Numbered from the stretch's first letter, positions 6,256 through 15,242 are shown. The stretch: 35,264 bases of DNA from Planctomycetaceae bacterium UBA2671 (GCA_002359185.1 DEML01000042.1:96299-131562), one strand, 5' to 3'. Notes: generated by a model not told the origin, from the letters alone. Numbers and translations: made by a program.

Positions 6256-8202
6256 ATGTCAACTCTAGATGACCCCAACACAAATTCCGATCTGGCTGAG
6301 AACTCCCTGAACAAGCCGGTTCCTGAAAAAACATTTGTTGAAACGGCGTTATTACTCAGCGGGAAATCGCAGGATGAAGCGACCAAGACAGGTACCATGG
6401 ATCGGGCCGATGATGAGCTCGAACTCTTCTTCGCCCCCGAATACCAGACTCAGCAAAGCCCGATTCATCGAGCGGTTTGGGATCAAACATTTCCATTGGA
6501 AAACTTTCAGTCTCAAGAATTAGTGGCTGAACCGAAACTGGCTGTGCAATTGCAAAACTGTCTGAAAGTCGTTCAACGACATCAAAAGAACGGCACCCAT
6601 TACGATGAGAAGGGCAAGATTACTCCTGAGTTGTTTAGCGAATTAGGAGAAGCTGGTTACTGGGGACTTCTCGTTGATAAAGAGCATGGCGGAAGTGAAT
6701 TGCCCTTCCAGTTGTTTTCCCGTTTTCTGACTGAGATGGCGACGATTAATCCGACAGTTGCAGGCTTGGGGTCGGTGCATGGTTGTATTGGAGCCGTCGA
6801 TCCTTTAATGACGTTTGGTACTCCCGAACAGAAAGAGAAGTTTCTCCCCTTACTGGCTTCCGGTGAAAAACTTTCAGCATTCGCACTCACAGAACCAGGA
6901 GCCGGTTCCGATTTGACGGCTCTGAAAACCGAAGCCGTGCTCGAAGGAGATTCCTATTACGTCACTGGCGAAAAACTGTTTATCACGAATGCCATTCCCG
7001 GCCGTGTCATTGGTTTGGTTTGTCGAATTGAAGGGAAGCCAGCGGTCTTGATCGCCGAGTTACCGGCTGAGGAAAATGATCAGTTTCAGATGATCGACTA
7101 TGGCTTATATGCTCTAAAGCATTCCTACAATAACGGATTGAAGTTCAATCGTTTTGCAGTTCCGAAAGAGAACCTCCTGCAGATTGAAGGAGGGGATGGA
7201 TTAACGATTGCCTATCATGGATTAAACCGCGGGCGAGTTGCCCTGTGTGCGACGGCAGCCGGGACGATTCGTTTGATGCTGGCAAACACTCTTCCGTGGA
7301 TTCGCTATCGAGAAACTTATGGCTTGCCGATTGAAGCTCGCGAGTTGGTTCGCCGTCGCATCGGTATGATGTCCGCTTATATTGTCGCTTGCGATGCGCT
7401 TGTCGAATGGTGTGGCGGTCTGCTCGACCAGGGTTATCGTGGTGAGATGGAGTGTATCATTGCCAAGATATTCGGCAGTGAAGTGCAGAAGGAAACGGCC
7501 ATTGAGTTGTTCATGAAAACGCACGGAGGTCGCTCATTCCTGCATGGTCATCTGTTTGGTGACAACGTCCATGAGTTTCTTGCTCCCTGTATTTATGAAG
7601 GGGAAGGAGAGATGCTGGGGATGGCGTTTATGAAATCGCTCATCAAACAACATGGCAAACAGTATTATGAGCCGATTGGCAAGGCTTTGCAGAAGGCAGG
7701 AATCAAGCAACCGAATCCACTCAACCCGGCTCATCTGGTTGCGTTGCGACAGGCTGCGGTTCCGTATGTCAAGTGGCGGGTTGGAGAAGCTCTCAACTGG
7801 GCCACTACTCCCGATTTCCACGGCATGCCAGATGTGCTAAGTGCTCATGCAAATAAAGCCGCCCATCAGTTGCAGCATTCAAGAATTGATGTCGATAATC
7901 TGATGCGGAAGTTCCAACTGGCATTGGCCGATCGTCAATGTGCGATGGCCGATCTTTCGCAGAGAATTCAGGATCAGGTCGTCATCCTGGTGACATGCCT
8001 GTATGCCGCAAGAACAGGCGATGAAATTCACATTGCAGCTGCAGATGTTCTTGCACAACATTTGCAAAACCGTATTACTGGTCACAGACCGGATGGCACG
8101 TTCTTTAAGACGGCTACAACACTGGGTAAAAATGTTGTCGAGAATAGCGATTCTTTAATCGACAAAATTCAGGCCGAAGAAATTATGATGCAGTACAAGT
8201 AA
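6256..8202 (+). CDS. Acyl-CoA dehydrogenase family protein, long form
   Basis: A 648-residue flavoprotein. The acyl-CoA dehydrogenase core is clear: L211-T-E-P-G-A-G-S-D-L flavin/substrate motif, V-T-G-E-K-L-F-I-T-N-A, later TYGLPIEARELVRRRIG helix, THGGRSFLHG, and YEGEGEML with Glu448 in the place of the catalytic base of medium-chain enzymes (YEGT). These enzymes form the alpha-beta double bond in fatty or branched acyl-CoA, passing electrons to ETF. It is longer than the usual 380-400 residues, with about 95 extra residues before the core and a C-terminal extension of about 140 residues that looks helical. The ATG has AAGGA seven bases upstream. The substrate cannot be assigned; the leuA neighbour is divergent and not evidence of a leucine role. 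It ends six bases before the convergent TadE gene. Confidence 0.88.
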   Translation: MSTLDDPNTNSDLAENSLNKPVPEKTFVETALLLSGKSQDEATKTGTMDRADDELELFFAPEYQTQQSPIHRAVWDQTFPLENFQSQELVAEPKLAVQLQNCLKVVQRHQKNGTHYDEKGKITPELFSELGEAGYWGLLVDKEHGGSELPFQLFSRFLTEMATINPTVAGLGSVHGCIGAVDPLMTFGTPEQKEKFLPLLASGEKLSAFALTEPGAGSDLTALKTEAVLEGDSYYVTGEKLFITNAIPGRVIGLVCRIEGKPAVLIAELPAEENDQFQMIDYGLYALKHSYNNGLKFNRFAVPKENLLQIEGGDGLTIAYHGLNRGRVALCATAAGTIRLMLANTLPWIRYRETYGLPIEARELVRRRIGMMSAYIVACDALVEWCGGLLDQGYRGEMECIIAKIFGSEVQKETAIELFMKTHGGRSFLHGHLFGDNVHEFLAPCIYEGEGEMLGMAFMKSLIKQHGKQYYEPIGKALQKAGIKQPNPLNPAHLVALRQAAVPYVKWRVGEALNWATTPDFHGMPDVLSAHANKAAHQLQHSRIDVDNLMRKFQLALADRQCAMADLSQRIQDQVVILVTCLYAARTGDEIHIAAADVLAQHLQNRITGHRPDGTFFKTATTLGKNVVENSDSLIDKIQAEEIMMQYK

Positions 8203-8208
8203 GAGAGA

Positions 8209-8634
8209 TTAATCACTGGTCACGTATTCGCGAGTCAGTGTCGAGGTGCGATCAATGTATCCACCGGTGAGAACTTTGGTTGGAACCCAGCTGTTAGCTT
8301 CCAGTGAGAGCCGAACATTTACGGTGACTTTTTCGGTAGAATTGTAGATCGTGTTGGGCGTCACAGTAATGGTGGCATTTTTCAAACTCAGTTTATCGAG
8401 TTCATCCTGAGCGGCCTGCTTTGCTTCTGCAGCGGTGGCACCTGGAATTGATCCACGCCGGGCACCTTCGAATGCGGCTTGCTCAGCGGCATGGGTGATC
8501 ATACTGAAGCGACAGATGTCGAATGATGCGAAGAAGAGTACAAAGACAACGGGTACACAAATCGCAAATTCCACAAGCGCGGCACCTGAGCGTTTGCTGA
8601 TTGGGCATTTTCGATTTGTATTATTCTTTTTCAA
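8209..8634 (-). CDS. TadE-like minor pilin
   Basis: A 141-residue protein with the TadE pattern: a basic start (KKNNTNRKCPISKRSG), then A-A-L-V-E-F-A and a hydrophobic helix (ICVPVVFVLFFASFDICRF) that acts as both prepilin signal and assembly helix. The glutamate at the fifth position after the small residues is the hallmark of prepilins cut by a type IV prepilin peptidase. The rest is a small periplasmic domain with amphipathic helices and a beta tail. TadE-type minor pilins prime or decorate Flp pili of the Tad system. It is the last gene of a three-gene minus-strand group. Confidence 0.85.
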   Translation of the reverse strand: MKKNNTNRKCPISKRSGAALVEFAICVPVVFVLFFASFDICRFSMITHAAEQAAFEGARRGSIPGATAAEAKQAAQDELDKLSLKNATITVTPNTIYNSTEKVTVNVRLSLEANSWVPTKVLTGGYIDRTSTLTREYVTSD

Positions 8635-8693
8635 TGATCTACTCGAGTCTCAATTAAATGTTTAGAGCGGTTATTGGCTGAGATGCAATTGCA

Positions 8694-9896
8694 TTAGTCG
8701 ATCAATACGATAGGCAACTCTTCCGCCAATTCTTCAAACGCAGCATTTAATTGCGTGGCATTGAGAGCGCTGTAACTTTTCCCTCCCGTTGTCGTCGCAA
8801 TTGTCTGCATGACGGATTGATTGTTAATTGACAAAAACGAAACCGTGTGAATTGTAATATTGTTAGCTGCCGCAGTCTGAGCAGCAGTGACCGGGTTGCT
8901 TCCGGTATTCCACATCCCATCAGACATCAAAATAATTGTTTTTTGCGCAAGTGAGTTTGTGCTGGGGTGCTTGAGGATATTAATCGCCTTATTGATTCCA
9001 GCCGCCATATTTGTACCCCCCATCATGATGTCATTGTAACGGGTCGCGATGGCGGCATTGACCTGATCAATGTTTTGCCCCAGTTTCAAATCGACTTCGA
9101 CGGCATCGAAACTTCGATATTGATGAGGATACCAGGACCAGCCGAGGGTGATATCTGACCCCCATGTCACGAGAGCGATATCCGGCTTGATGGATCGCTG
9201 CTGGATCTTCGAGACAAAGACCTGGATCGCACCATCAAGTTTTGCCCAGCGGCTTCCTGACGGATTCGGATTGGAAATATATCCCTGTGGATAATTGGGT
9301 GTACCACTGGGGTAGGACCAATCCGCCCCTGTCAGATCAAAACACATTGAATGCGACCTGTCGATACAAAGTACAATTTCATGAACGAGATTTGCTGCGA
9401 TTGAAGTGTGTTGTGGTTTGTAATTCTGATTATCAAAAAACCGTGCAAAAAACAGTGGGACCGATGCATTGGCGTTATCGTCAAGTCGAACAGTCACACG
9501 CATCGCGTTATATGGTGTGAGTCCTTTATTAAAATGCCATTTATTGTTGCCGTTACCACTATGGAACACTTTTCCCATTTCGATATCGCCATCATTAAAT
9601 TTCATCGTCTGATTCGCAACGGTATTTAATTCCAGAAATCGTTTGGCAGAAGCTTCTGCTGTTGCTGTACTTTCTGTTCTTAACAAGGCTTCCACTCCCG
9701 CTTTTGCAGAAACATCGGCTGCAATTCGGACATCCGTTTTGACCATTTGCATATAAGCAACATCGACGGTGAAAATAACTGCAATCATGAAGAGTGACAT
9801 CATTGCTGCCAGAAACACGATCATCGCACCACGGCGACTGTGCGTTTTCTGGGCAGACGGAGTCGTTCGACAATTTGAATTGAACGGATTCTTCAT
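8694..9896 (-). CDS. TadG-like pilus protein with von Willebrand A domain
   Basis: A 400-residue protein. Residues 21-70 hold a basic R-R-G-A-M-I-V start, a membrane helix and the TadG-type follow-on (DVRIAADVSAKAGVEALL). From about 170 a von Willebrand factor A domain begins with V-L-C-I-D179-R-S-H-S183, the DxSxS metal-ion-dependent adhesion site. Later come TNMAAGINKAI (the MIDAS Thr region) and IILMSDGMWN (the third MIDAS Asp). A cysteine follows the MIDAS serine. Such TadG/VWA proteins are thought to sit at the envelope with Flp pili and bind surfaces or other pilus parts. It lies between two TadE genes with gaps of 59 and 74 bases. No tadA, cpaB or prepilin peptidase gene is in the window. 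Confidence 0.85.
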   Translation of the reverse strand: MKNPFNSNCRTTPSAQKTHSRRGAMIVFLAAMMSLFMIAVIFTVDVAYMQMVKTDVRIAADVSAKAGVEALLRTESTATAEASAKRFLELNTVANQTMKFNDGDIEMGKVFHSGNGNNKWHFNKGLTPYNAMRVTVRLDDNANASVPLFFARFFDNQNYKPQHTSIAANLVHEIVLCIDRSHSMCFDLTGADWSYPSGTPNYPQGYISNPNPSGSRWAKLDGAIQVFVSKIQQRSIKPDIALVTWGSDITLGWSWYPHQYRSFDAVEVDLKLGQNIDQVNAAIATRYNDIMMGGTNMAAGINKAINILKHPSTNSLAQKTIILMSDGMWNTGSNPVTAAQTAAANNITIHTVSFLSINNQSVMQTIATTTGGKSYSALNATQLNAAFEELAEELPIVLID

Positions 9897-9970
9897 GTGA
9901 CTTCCTGTGAATAACTAACGGCTACGCCAGTCTATTATGAAATTGCCTGAATGCTTTCCAGGAGCCCTTG

Positions 9971-10396
9971 TTAAATATTTTGCCGGGAGACAACGACTCT
10001 TTTTGTTAATGAAATTCCACTAAAAAATCGCATTGGCAAACTATAATTCGCATCTGCTTGAACAGTCGCAGTTAAAGTGACTTCTGTTCCTGAAGCCGTT
10101 GATGAGGTCAGGGTCGGCGAGATGCTGAGGGTGGCATTATTCATGCTTTTGGCCGAGGCCATTTCGTTAAAGCGGGTCGTGACGTCACTGTTCACCTTGC
10201 TGCCTTTGGAAGCAATTTTTGCAGCTTCGTACGTGCAAATTGCCAGATCCTGCTTGAGATGAATAAATTCCGCAGCTTCAATGGCTCCGAAGACCAGGAA
10301 GACAAGAACAGGCAGGCAAACGGCCATTTCGACCATCGCTGTTCCCGATCGCTTATTGCGATCGGCGAAACTCGAATTATCCGGAAGTGATCTCAT
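9971..10396 (-). CDS. TadE-like minor pilin (first of group)
   Basis: A 141-residue protein, same length as the TadE at 8209 but clearly diverged. A basic head (DRNKRSG) precedes T-A-M-V-E-M-A and a hydrophobic helix (VCLPVLVFLVFGAIEAAEF), the prepilin-like start. The remainder includes a helical stretch (LKQDLAICTYEAAKIASKG) and a Ser/Thr-rich beta part (TLTSSTASGTEVTLTATVQ), as in other TadE proteins. It is the promoter-proximal gene of the minus-strand trio. The paired TadE genes around TadG suggest a heteromeric minor-pilin tip or base complex, which is inference. Confidence 0.83.
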   Translation of the reverse strand: MRSLPDNSSFADRNKRSGTAMVEMAVCLPVLVFLVFGAIEAAEFIHLKQDLAICTYEAAKIASKGSKVNSDVTTRFNEMASAKSMNNATLSISPTLTSSTASGTEVTLTATVQADANYSLPMRFFSGISLTKRVVVSRQNI

Positions 10397-10572
10397 TGAT
10401 ATTTCGCGCCAAGCTCAAGCGGATGTTTGTCTCAAGAATGAAATTGACAGATCACAATCGCTGTCAAAACAAAGACATTCCGTTTCAAACATAGGTCAGC
10501 CTGAATGCGCAAGCAGAAAGAACTGGAATATTTTCCAACTCTTTCTCAAGAAATCGAAATAAATGGGATCGA

Positions 10573-11079
10573 TTATGCGGGTTGCAGGGATTTGAGCAGA
10601 TCCCTCAGAATGGCGGCTGCCTGATGCACTTCCCGAGGATCATTTTCCTCGATCAATTCCAGTGCCCAGCGAGCTTTGTCGCAGGCGCGGCATTGCATCG
10701 AATTGTCGATGGCATCCTGAACATTATCCAAGCAGTCGGCCATTTTAATCAGCTTGGCTTTCCAACCGGCTTCGGCAATCTGCTGATGATATTCTTCCTC
10801 ACGGCGTTGCTCGGGTAGACGTGGATCTTTGGACATCGCAACCACTAAATCGGCAACATCATTTCCGAAGTGTCGAGAGATACTTTCGTAGTCTCGGGTG
10901 GTGTCTTCAATCAAATCGTGCAGGACAGCGGCGGTCAGAATCAATTCGTCTTTAATATCGAATTGACAGCTCAATATTGTCATCACTCGAATCGGGTGTG
11001 CGATGTAGGGAGTTTTCCCATCTTTCCGCAATTGCCCGGCATGGGCCCTGGCCGCAAAACTGATCGCCTGATCCAACAC
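10573..11079 (-). CDS. Small HD-domain (p)ppGpp hydrolase-like protein (SAH/MESH1 type)
   Basis: A 168-residue single HD domain. The RelA/SpoT hydrolase signature is intact: H13-A-G-Q-L-R-K-D-G-K-T-P-Y-I-A-H28-P, then H54-D-L-I-E-D-T with the HD pair and the E58-D59 nucleophile-positioning pair, then K-M-A-D115-C-L-D-N119. No synthetase, TGS or ACT domain is present, so it matches the small alarmone hydrolases (MESH1 relatives), which remove the 3' pyrophosphate of (p)ppGpp or act on related nucleotides. Start is GTG at 11079 with AGGAG eight bases upstream. An 8-bp inverted repeat sits directly before that ribosome binding site. Substrate is inferred from family only. Confidence 0.85.
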   Translation of the reverse strand: MLDQAISFAARAHAGQLRKDGKTPYIAHPIRVMTILSCQFDIKDELILTAAVLHDLIEDTTRDYESISRHFGNDVADLVVAMSKDPRLPEQRREEEYHQQIAEAGWKAKLIKMADCLDNVQDAIDNSMQCRACDKARWALELIEENDPREVHQAAAILRDLLKSLQPA

Positions 11080-11091
11080 TTTTCTACTCCT

Positions 11092-11110
11092 GTTAATAAT
11101 GGTTATTAAC
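11092..11110 (-). promoter_or_regulatory. Inverted repeat abutting the ribosome binding site of the HD gene
   Basis: GTTAATAA (11092-11099) and TTATTAAC (11103-11110) form an 8-bp inverted repeat with a 3-base centre, immediately next to AGGAG. It could be a repressor operator or an RNA hairpin affecting translation. The sequence alone does not decide. Confidence 0.35.
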
Positions 11111-11328
11111 CTAATTTTAGCACCTGAAGAGATTTCATAAAACAGCGTTTTTTGAATTCAATCAGGTGTTCTGATTATCATGCTCTCATGGAAAGATTCA
11201 TCTTCACTCAAAAGTCAGTAGCCGATAAAATTCGACATCGAAAGAACGGGAATCTTTCTTCTTGATTAAGAATTATTCCATATCAAAACGCACTTATCAG
11301 TTCAAACAAAATAAAGCCGGATCTATTT

Positions 11329-13101
11329 ATGACCACCAACCTGCCAAAGCTGAGTCGGCAGGATGGTCCAAGGCCGGATTTTACAAAGGAACGCGTCCGG
11401 CAAAGTGAGGTCAGAGCAACACCTCGTGTGACATTCCGCACTGAACCCGCGAAAAAAATACCGAAAGAAGAATCACCTCCCACTCACCGCTCCATGCGAT
11501 ACTTTATTGAAGCCATTGTTGTGTTGGCGCTTGCAGTTTCGGTGTTTCGAACATTCATCGTGGAAGGTTTCATGATCTCCACCGGTTCAATGGCTCCTCG
11601 GATTCGTGGTTATCATTATCGGATCACCTGTCCTGACTGTCAGTTCAGTTTTGCACATACTGCGACCGAAATCTCTCCTGAGAAAGATCCTCAACACAAT
11701 CCCGCAGGTCATCATCTCACCTGCCCCAACTGTCATTACGATCGTATCCTGCTGAGCGGACAACCGATCAATGAGGGGGATCAGATCCTCGTTGATAAAC
11801 AGGCATACGAATGGCGATCTCCGGAGCGCTGGGATGCCATTGTTTTTCGGAATCCTCAACTGCCTGCCCAGGCCTACTCCAAAAGAATCGTGGGATTGCC
11901 AGGCGAAATTTTGCAATTACGAGAGGGAGATGTTTTCATCAATGGCGATATCCAGCGAAAAGGCCTGCTGGCTCAACGTCAGATGCGAATTCTGGTTACC
12001 GATTCCCGCAATCAGCCTCAGTTACAGGATGAGAACTGGCGTTCTCCGTGGAGTATTGAACCCAACTCTGAGGACCCGTCCTGGCAGATTCAGAAGGACG
12101 GTTTTCACTTTGAACCTTCTGTTACTTCACAAGCCACTGAGAATGTATCTCAACAGTGGTTGACCTACAAAAACTGGGTACGTCGTGGAGGAGGGCATCG
12201 TTATCGAGTTCCATTAAAAGACTGGCCGATTGACTTGCCACTACCTTCTGAGAATGCTGTACTGCGATTTGACTCGACGGAAAAAGAATTGTCCTGTAGA
12301 GGGGCATTGCCTGCTGACATTGTCGAAAAACTTCGCGTATTGACAGTTGATACAACTTTTCATGATGCATTAATTCAATTATTCGAGCAATCTCATTTAC
12401 GACCGATTACTGATTGGGAAGCCTACAATGAACAATCGGGCCTGATCCCGATGACAGTTTCCGATGTGATGGTCCGCATGGAAGTCTCTGCGGCTTCCCC
12501 GCAATCACAAATTCAACTGCGACTTAACGATGGCTGGTACGACTTTCAATGTCGTTTTGACTTTACGAAACGCATCGCAGAACTTTCGCTTCATGGTCAA
12601 AAGAAAATCCTGCGAGTCGGTGACTTGCCAGAATTGCCGTTCGAGGAAATGATTGAAATCGAAATGTCGGTGATGGATCGTCAGGTTCTCGTGGCGGTGA
12701 ATGGTGAAGTGCTCTTCGAACCTTACGCTTATCGAGCCGAGAAAGAGACCCGCGATGAGGTAGTCGATCCCGTTCATGTTCAATGCCAGGATGGACCCGT
12801 TTCGATAGCGAGAATGCAGGTCTTTCGTGACATTGCTTATCGCAAAAGCGCAGATGATCTGGAGATCAGCGAAGCTTCAACGAAATATAAGATTGGCCCG
12901 GACGAGTACTTCGTTCTGGGAGACAATTCGATTGTTTCAATCGACAGCAGATACTGGCCCAGGGGATCTGTGAAACCATCCCTGATTATTGGCAGGCCTC
13001 TCGTCTTACATTTGCCTTCGCGAAAACAGATCATTGAAATTGGCTCGTTGAAAACACAAATCCGAGTCCCCGATTTTGACCGCGTTCGAATGCTTCGGTA
13101 A
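11329..13101 (+). CDS. Signal peptidase I with zinc-ribbon and large insertion
   Basis: A 590-residue S26-family signal peptidase. After a basic head of about 55 residues, one membrane helix (YFIEAIVVLALAVSVFRTF) leads into S-T-G-S87-M-A-P, the catalytic serine box. Lys185 in S-K-R-I-V-G-L-P-G-E is the general base. G-D-N-S...S-x-D-S-R-Y-W near residues 531-543 is the C-terminal conserved box. Two things are odd. Between the serine and lysine boxes there are two CxxC pairs (C101/C104 and C132/C135) that look like a zinc ribbon. Between the lysine box and the final box there are about 300 inserted residues, including a beta-rich region (QIQLRLNDGWYDFQCRFDF). Typical enzymes have 180-320 residues. 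It cleaves signal peptides of exported proteins at the outer face of the cytoplasmic membrane. The symbol is left blank because paralogues are likely. Confidence 0.9.
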   Translation: MTTNLPKLSRQDGPRPDFTKERVRQSEVRATPRVTFRTEPAKKIPKEESPPTHRSMRYFIEAIVVLALAVSVFRTFIVEGFMISTGSMAPRIRGYHYRITCPDCQFSFAHTATEISPEKDPQHNPAGHHLTCPNCHYDRILLSGQPINEGDQILVDKQAYEWRSPERWDAIVFRNPQLPAQAYSKRIVGLPGEILQLREGDVFINGDIQRKGLLAQRQMRILVTDSRNQPQLQDENWRSPWSIEPNSEDPSWQIQKDGFHFEPSVTSQATENVSQQWLTYKNWVRRGGGHRYRVPLKDWPIDLPLPSENAVLRFDSTEKELSCRGALPADIVEKLRVLTVDTTFHDALIQLFEQSHLRPITDWEAYNEQSGLIPMTVSDVMVRMEVSAASPQSQIQLRLNDGWYDFQCRFDFTKRIAELSLHGQKKILRVGDLPELPFEEMIEIEMSVMDRQVLVAVNGEVLFEPYAYRAEKETRDEVVDPVHVQCQDGPVSIARMQVFRDIAYRKSADDLEISEASTKYKIGPDEYFVLGDNSIVSIDSRYWPRGSVKPSLIIGRPLVLHLPSRKQIIEIGSLKTQIRVPDFDRVRMLR

Positions 13102-13174
13102 AGCCGAGTCAACTGTTGTGAAGTTTTTCGATAGCCTCTCTGTAATATCCTTCGTAATATCACTTGCACGCGTA

Positions 13175-13212
13175 ATCATGCTTGCCCTGCCGCGTCATGC
13201 AAGCATGGCACC
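13175..13212. repeat. 38-bp palindromic repeat, family A copy 1
   Basis: Arms CATGCTTGC (13177-13185) and GCAAGCATG (13199-13207), followed by GCACC. Two near-identical copies lie at 15243-15280 and 18655-18692. This copy is between convergent genes, 19 bases past the stop of the minus-strand DUF2617 gene. Confidence 0.85.
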
Positions 13213-13231
13213 ATACGCCAAGCGACAATCG

Positions 13232-13798
13232 TTAGGCATCCTGGGAAGTTGGAGCCTCGAAGTGATAGAGCGATTGCGTTTTGACAATCGCGCACTCTTC
13301 CGGATAGAGGTGGAAGGTGTGAATGCCGATCGCTTCGGGAAGCGGATCGATATTGATGTAGCTCAGGGGTGGGGAAAGATCGAACTCTGTTTCCGGTAAT
13401 GCATGGGCGAGTGTCGCACTGGAGGCCTGCTTCCAGGATTCCTGCTGGACACGACGAAATGCATCAGGGTCGAGATATTCGCAGTCGAAACAGATTTGCA
13501 CCACGATTCCGCTATCGAGTTTATAGCGCAAGCTTCGCGGCTGGTCCGTGGAATACAGACAAAGCCGCTTGATACGTGGCAAATCCATACTGCGCCAGTC
13601 GAGGACTTCAGTGAACGTATTGTTGTGAGTGTGGTATTCAATCACATGGCCGCAGGTCGTTAAATTGACCGCGGATTGATAATGCTCACACTGATGTTCA
13701 TATCGTTCCAGTACATCGAACAACTCAGGGTGTAACGGGCGGGCAAACAGGCTGACCGCCATCTCAGTTGTTTGAGGACGTGACGTCGAAAATTTCAT
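13232..13798 (-). CDS. DUF2617 family protein
   Basis: From ATG 13798 this is a 188-residue protein. I prefer that start because the family begins with a sequence like F-S-T-S-R-P...S-L-F-A-R-P-L-H-P-E-L-F; an upstream TTG at 13861 would add 21 unremarkable residues. The match to DUF2617 is the FARPLHPELF block at about residue 20 and the C-H-V-I-E-Y-H and F-H-L-Y-P-E-E-C segments further on. These proteins are almost confined to planctomycetes and actinobacteria as far as I recall; function is unknown. There is no signal peptide. Several His and Cys residues (TTCGHVIEYHTH, QICFDCEY) could bind a metal, which is speculation. Confidence 0.75.
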   Translation of the reverse strand: MKFSTSRPQTTEMAVSLFARPLHPELFDVLERYEHQCEHYQSAVNLTTCGHVIEYHTHNNTFTEVLDWRSMDLPRIKRLCLYSTDQPRSLRYKLDSGIVVQICFDCEYLDPDAFRRVQQESWKQASSATLAHALPETEFDLSPPLSYINIDPLPEAIGIHTFHLYPEECAIVKTQSLYHFEAPTSQDA

Positions 13799-14043
13799 AT
13801 GTGTCTCTATATTCGCCGAGCAAACCCGGAGGAATTGTTTGAAATTGTTCACCCGTTTCAAAAACGGGAAGACCAGATTTTATTGATTTCCATCGATTGA
13901 GGAAAGGTGTCTCATCGAGATTTTTGCGACTCAATAAACTCTGACAAAATAAGCTCTGTTCGATCTTGACAATGCTCGGACGAGCTAAACATACGCAAAC
14001 GTATTATTTTCAGGCGGGAGCAACCAACTGGTCAAGATTTGAC

Positions 14044-14907
14044 TTATCCCTTTTCAACAGGATTGACCAGTTGGCCAATATTCGAGATATCGATCGTAAC
14101 AACATCGCCCGACTCCAGTGTGAATTCGTCAGGCGGAATAATTCCCGTTCCCGTCAGCAGAACAGCTCCGTTGGGGAAATCCATTTCTTTGCCAAGCCAA
14201 CAGGCAAGTTCATCGAGCGTGCGATTCAATTGATCAAGTTTGGTTTCGCCTGAAAAAACCTGTTCCTTGTTTCTCTCGATGCCGAGTTTGATATCAACAG
14301 AAGAGAGATCAAAATCTGAAGAGCCCAGGGTCACCCAGGGACCGAGAGAACAACATTGATTATAAACTTTAGCCTGCGGCAGATAGAGTGGATTCTCTCC
14401 TTCGATATCCCGAGCAGACATGTCATTGCCGATGGTGTAACCACACACATGCATTTCCGGCGTCAGAAAAATTGCGAACTCCGGTTCCGGAACTGACCAG
14501 GAACTGTCGTTCCGCACGCGAACCGGTTCCTGATGCCCAACAACCCGCTGAGCAGTCGCCTTGAAAAATAACTCGGGACGATCCGCCGAATAAACCAGAT
14601 CATAGTGGGAAGCGGCATGTTCGGATTCTTCCATGCGTGCCTGCTGGCTGCGTTTATAAGTCACACCAGCCGCCCAAACTTCCTGCTGATCGACCGGAGC
14701 CAGAAAATGAACCTCCTCAATCGCCACGGGAGCAACATTTGTGTCGATCAGAAAGTTTGCCAAACCAGTCGGGTCAGGACTATGCAGAATATCGGTCAAC
14801 CGTTGGACATTCTGAACTTGTGAAAAATCGAGAACCCGCACGGCTGATTCTTCAACGACAACAACATGAATTTCCTGATTCGGCAGCAGCACACGGGCTA
14901 ACTTCAT
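14044..14907 (-). CDS. Fumarylacetoacetate hydrolase (FAH) family enzyme
   Basis: A 287-residue cytosolic enzyme. The FAH fold signature is present: W78-A-A-G-V-T-Y, R110-P-E-L-F-F-K, then P-E141-P-E143 and N161-D162-M-S-A-R-D, giving the E-x-E...D metal triad. N-P-L-Y-L-P-Q-A-K and LLTGTGIIPP are also typical. Members cleave or dehydrate beta-diketones and 2-keto-3-deoxy sugar acids. The R-P-E-L-F-F-K and S-S-W-S-V-P-E-P-E blocks remind me of 2-keto-3-deoxy-D-arabinonate dehydratases, so a sugar-acid role is as likely as an aromatic one. No other sugar-acid or aromatic gene is adjacent, so the substrate is open. The stop at 14044 is followed by non-coding DNA to the next gene. Confidence 0.85.
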   Translation of the reverse strand: MKLARVLLPNQEIHVVVVEESAVRVLDFSQVQNVQRLTDILHSPDPTGLANFLIDTNVAPVAIEEVHFLAPVDQQEVWAAGVTYKRSQQARMEESEHAASHYDLVYSADRPELFFKATAQRVVGHQEPVRVRNDSSWSVPEPEFAIFLTPEMHVCGYTIGNDMSARDIEGENPLYLPQAKVYNQCCSLGPWVTLGSSDFDLSSVDIKLGIERNKEQVFSGETKLDQLNRTLDELACWLGKEMDFPNGAVLLTGTGIIPPDEFTLESGDVVTIDISNIGQLVNPVEKG

Positions 14908-15046
14908 CGAACGCTCTCCGTAGAGAAAATCTTAAAGGGATAGAAATCGAGTGATCCTTATTGTAGAAAGTCTCGCGGCAAGGTTGAAGGAGCAGGAAGG
15001 ATTAAGGCGAAAGGTGGAATTATTGCAGGATTTAAAGAACAGGTGA

Positions 15047-15080
15047 GTGGCTGGGGTCGCAGCGAAGCGGAGCCCCCAGA
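15047..15080. repeat. Family B repeat, single unit
   Basis: A 34-base unit beginning GTGGCTGGGGTCG and ending GAGCCCCCAGA, with AGCGAAGCG in the middle. It matches the right half of the big hairpin at 28635-28715 (reverse orientation) with one mismatch. Its ends, CTGGGG and CCCCAG, are self-complementary. Confidence 0.8.
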
Positions 15081-15102
15081 TCGTGCGATTTCACCAGTAA
15101 TC

Positions 15103-15148
15103 TTAGCCCGAAGTGTCAGCGAGGGGACGGCTTTCGAATAACATTTCG
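15103..15148. repeat. Family C repeat, single arm
   Basis: About 46 bases matching the left arm of the element at 31824-31984, including GTCAGCGAGGGGA and, further in, AATAACATTTCG. Only one arm is present, so it is a decayed or solo copy. Confidence 0.8.
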
Positions 15149-15242
15149 TTTGGCTCAGATATACACGTTATTTTACTAGTTTATGAAATTCTGGAGATCC
15201 TGGAATCAGTTAATTTCGCATTTGTTATTAATGCGAACCCGT

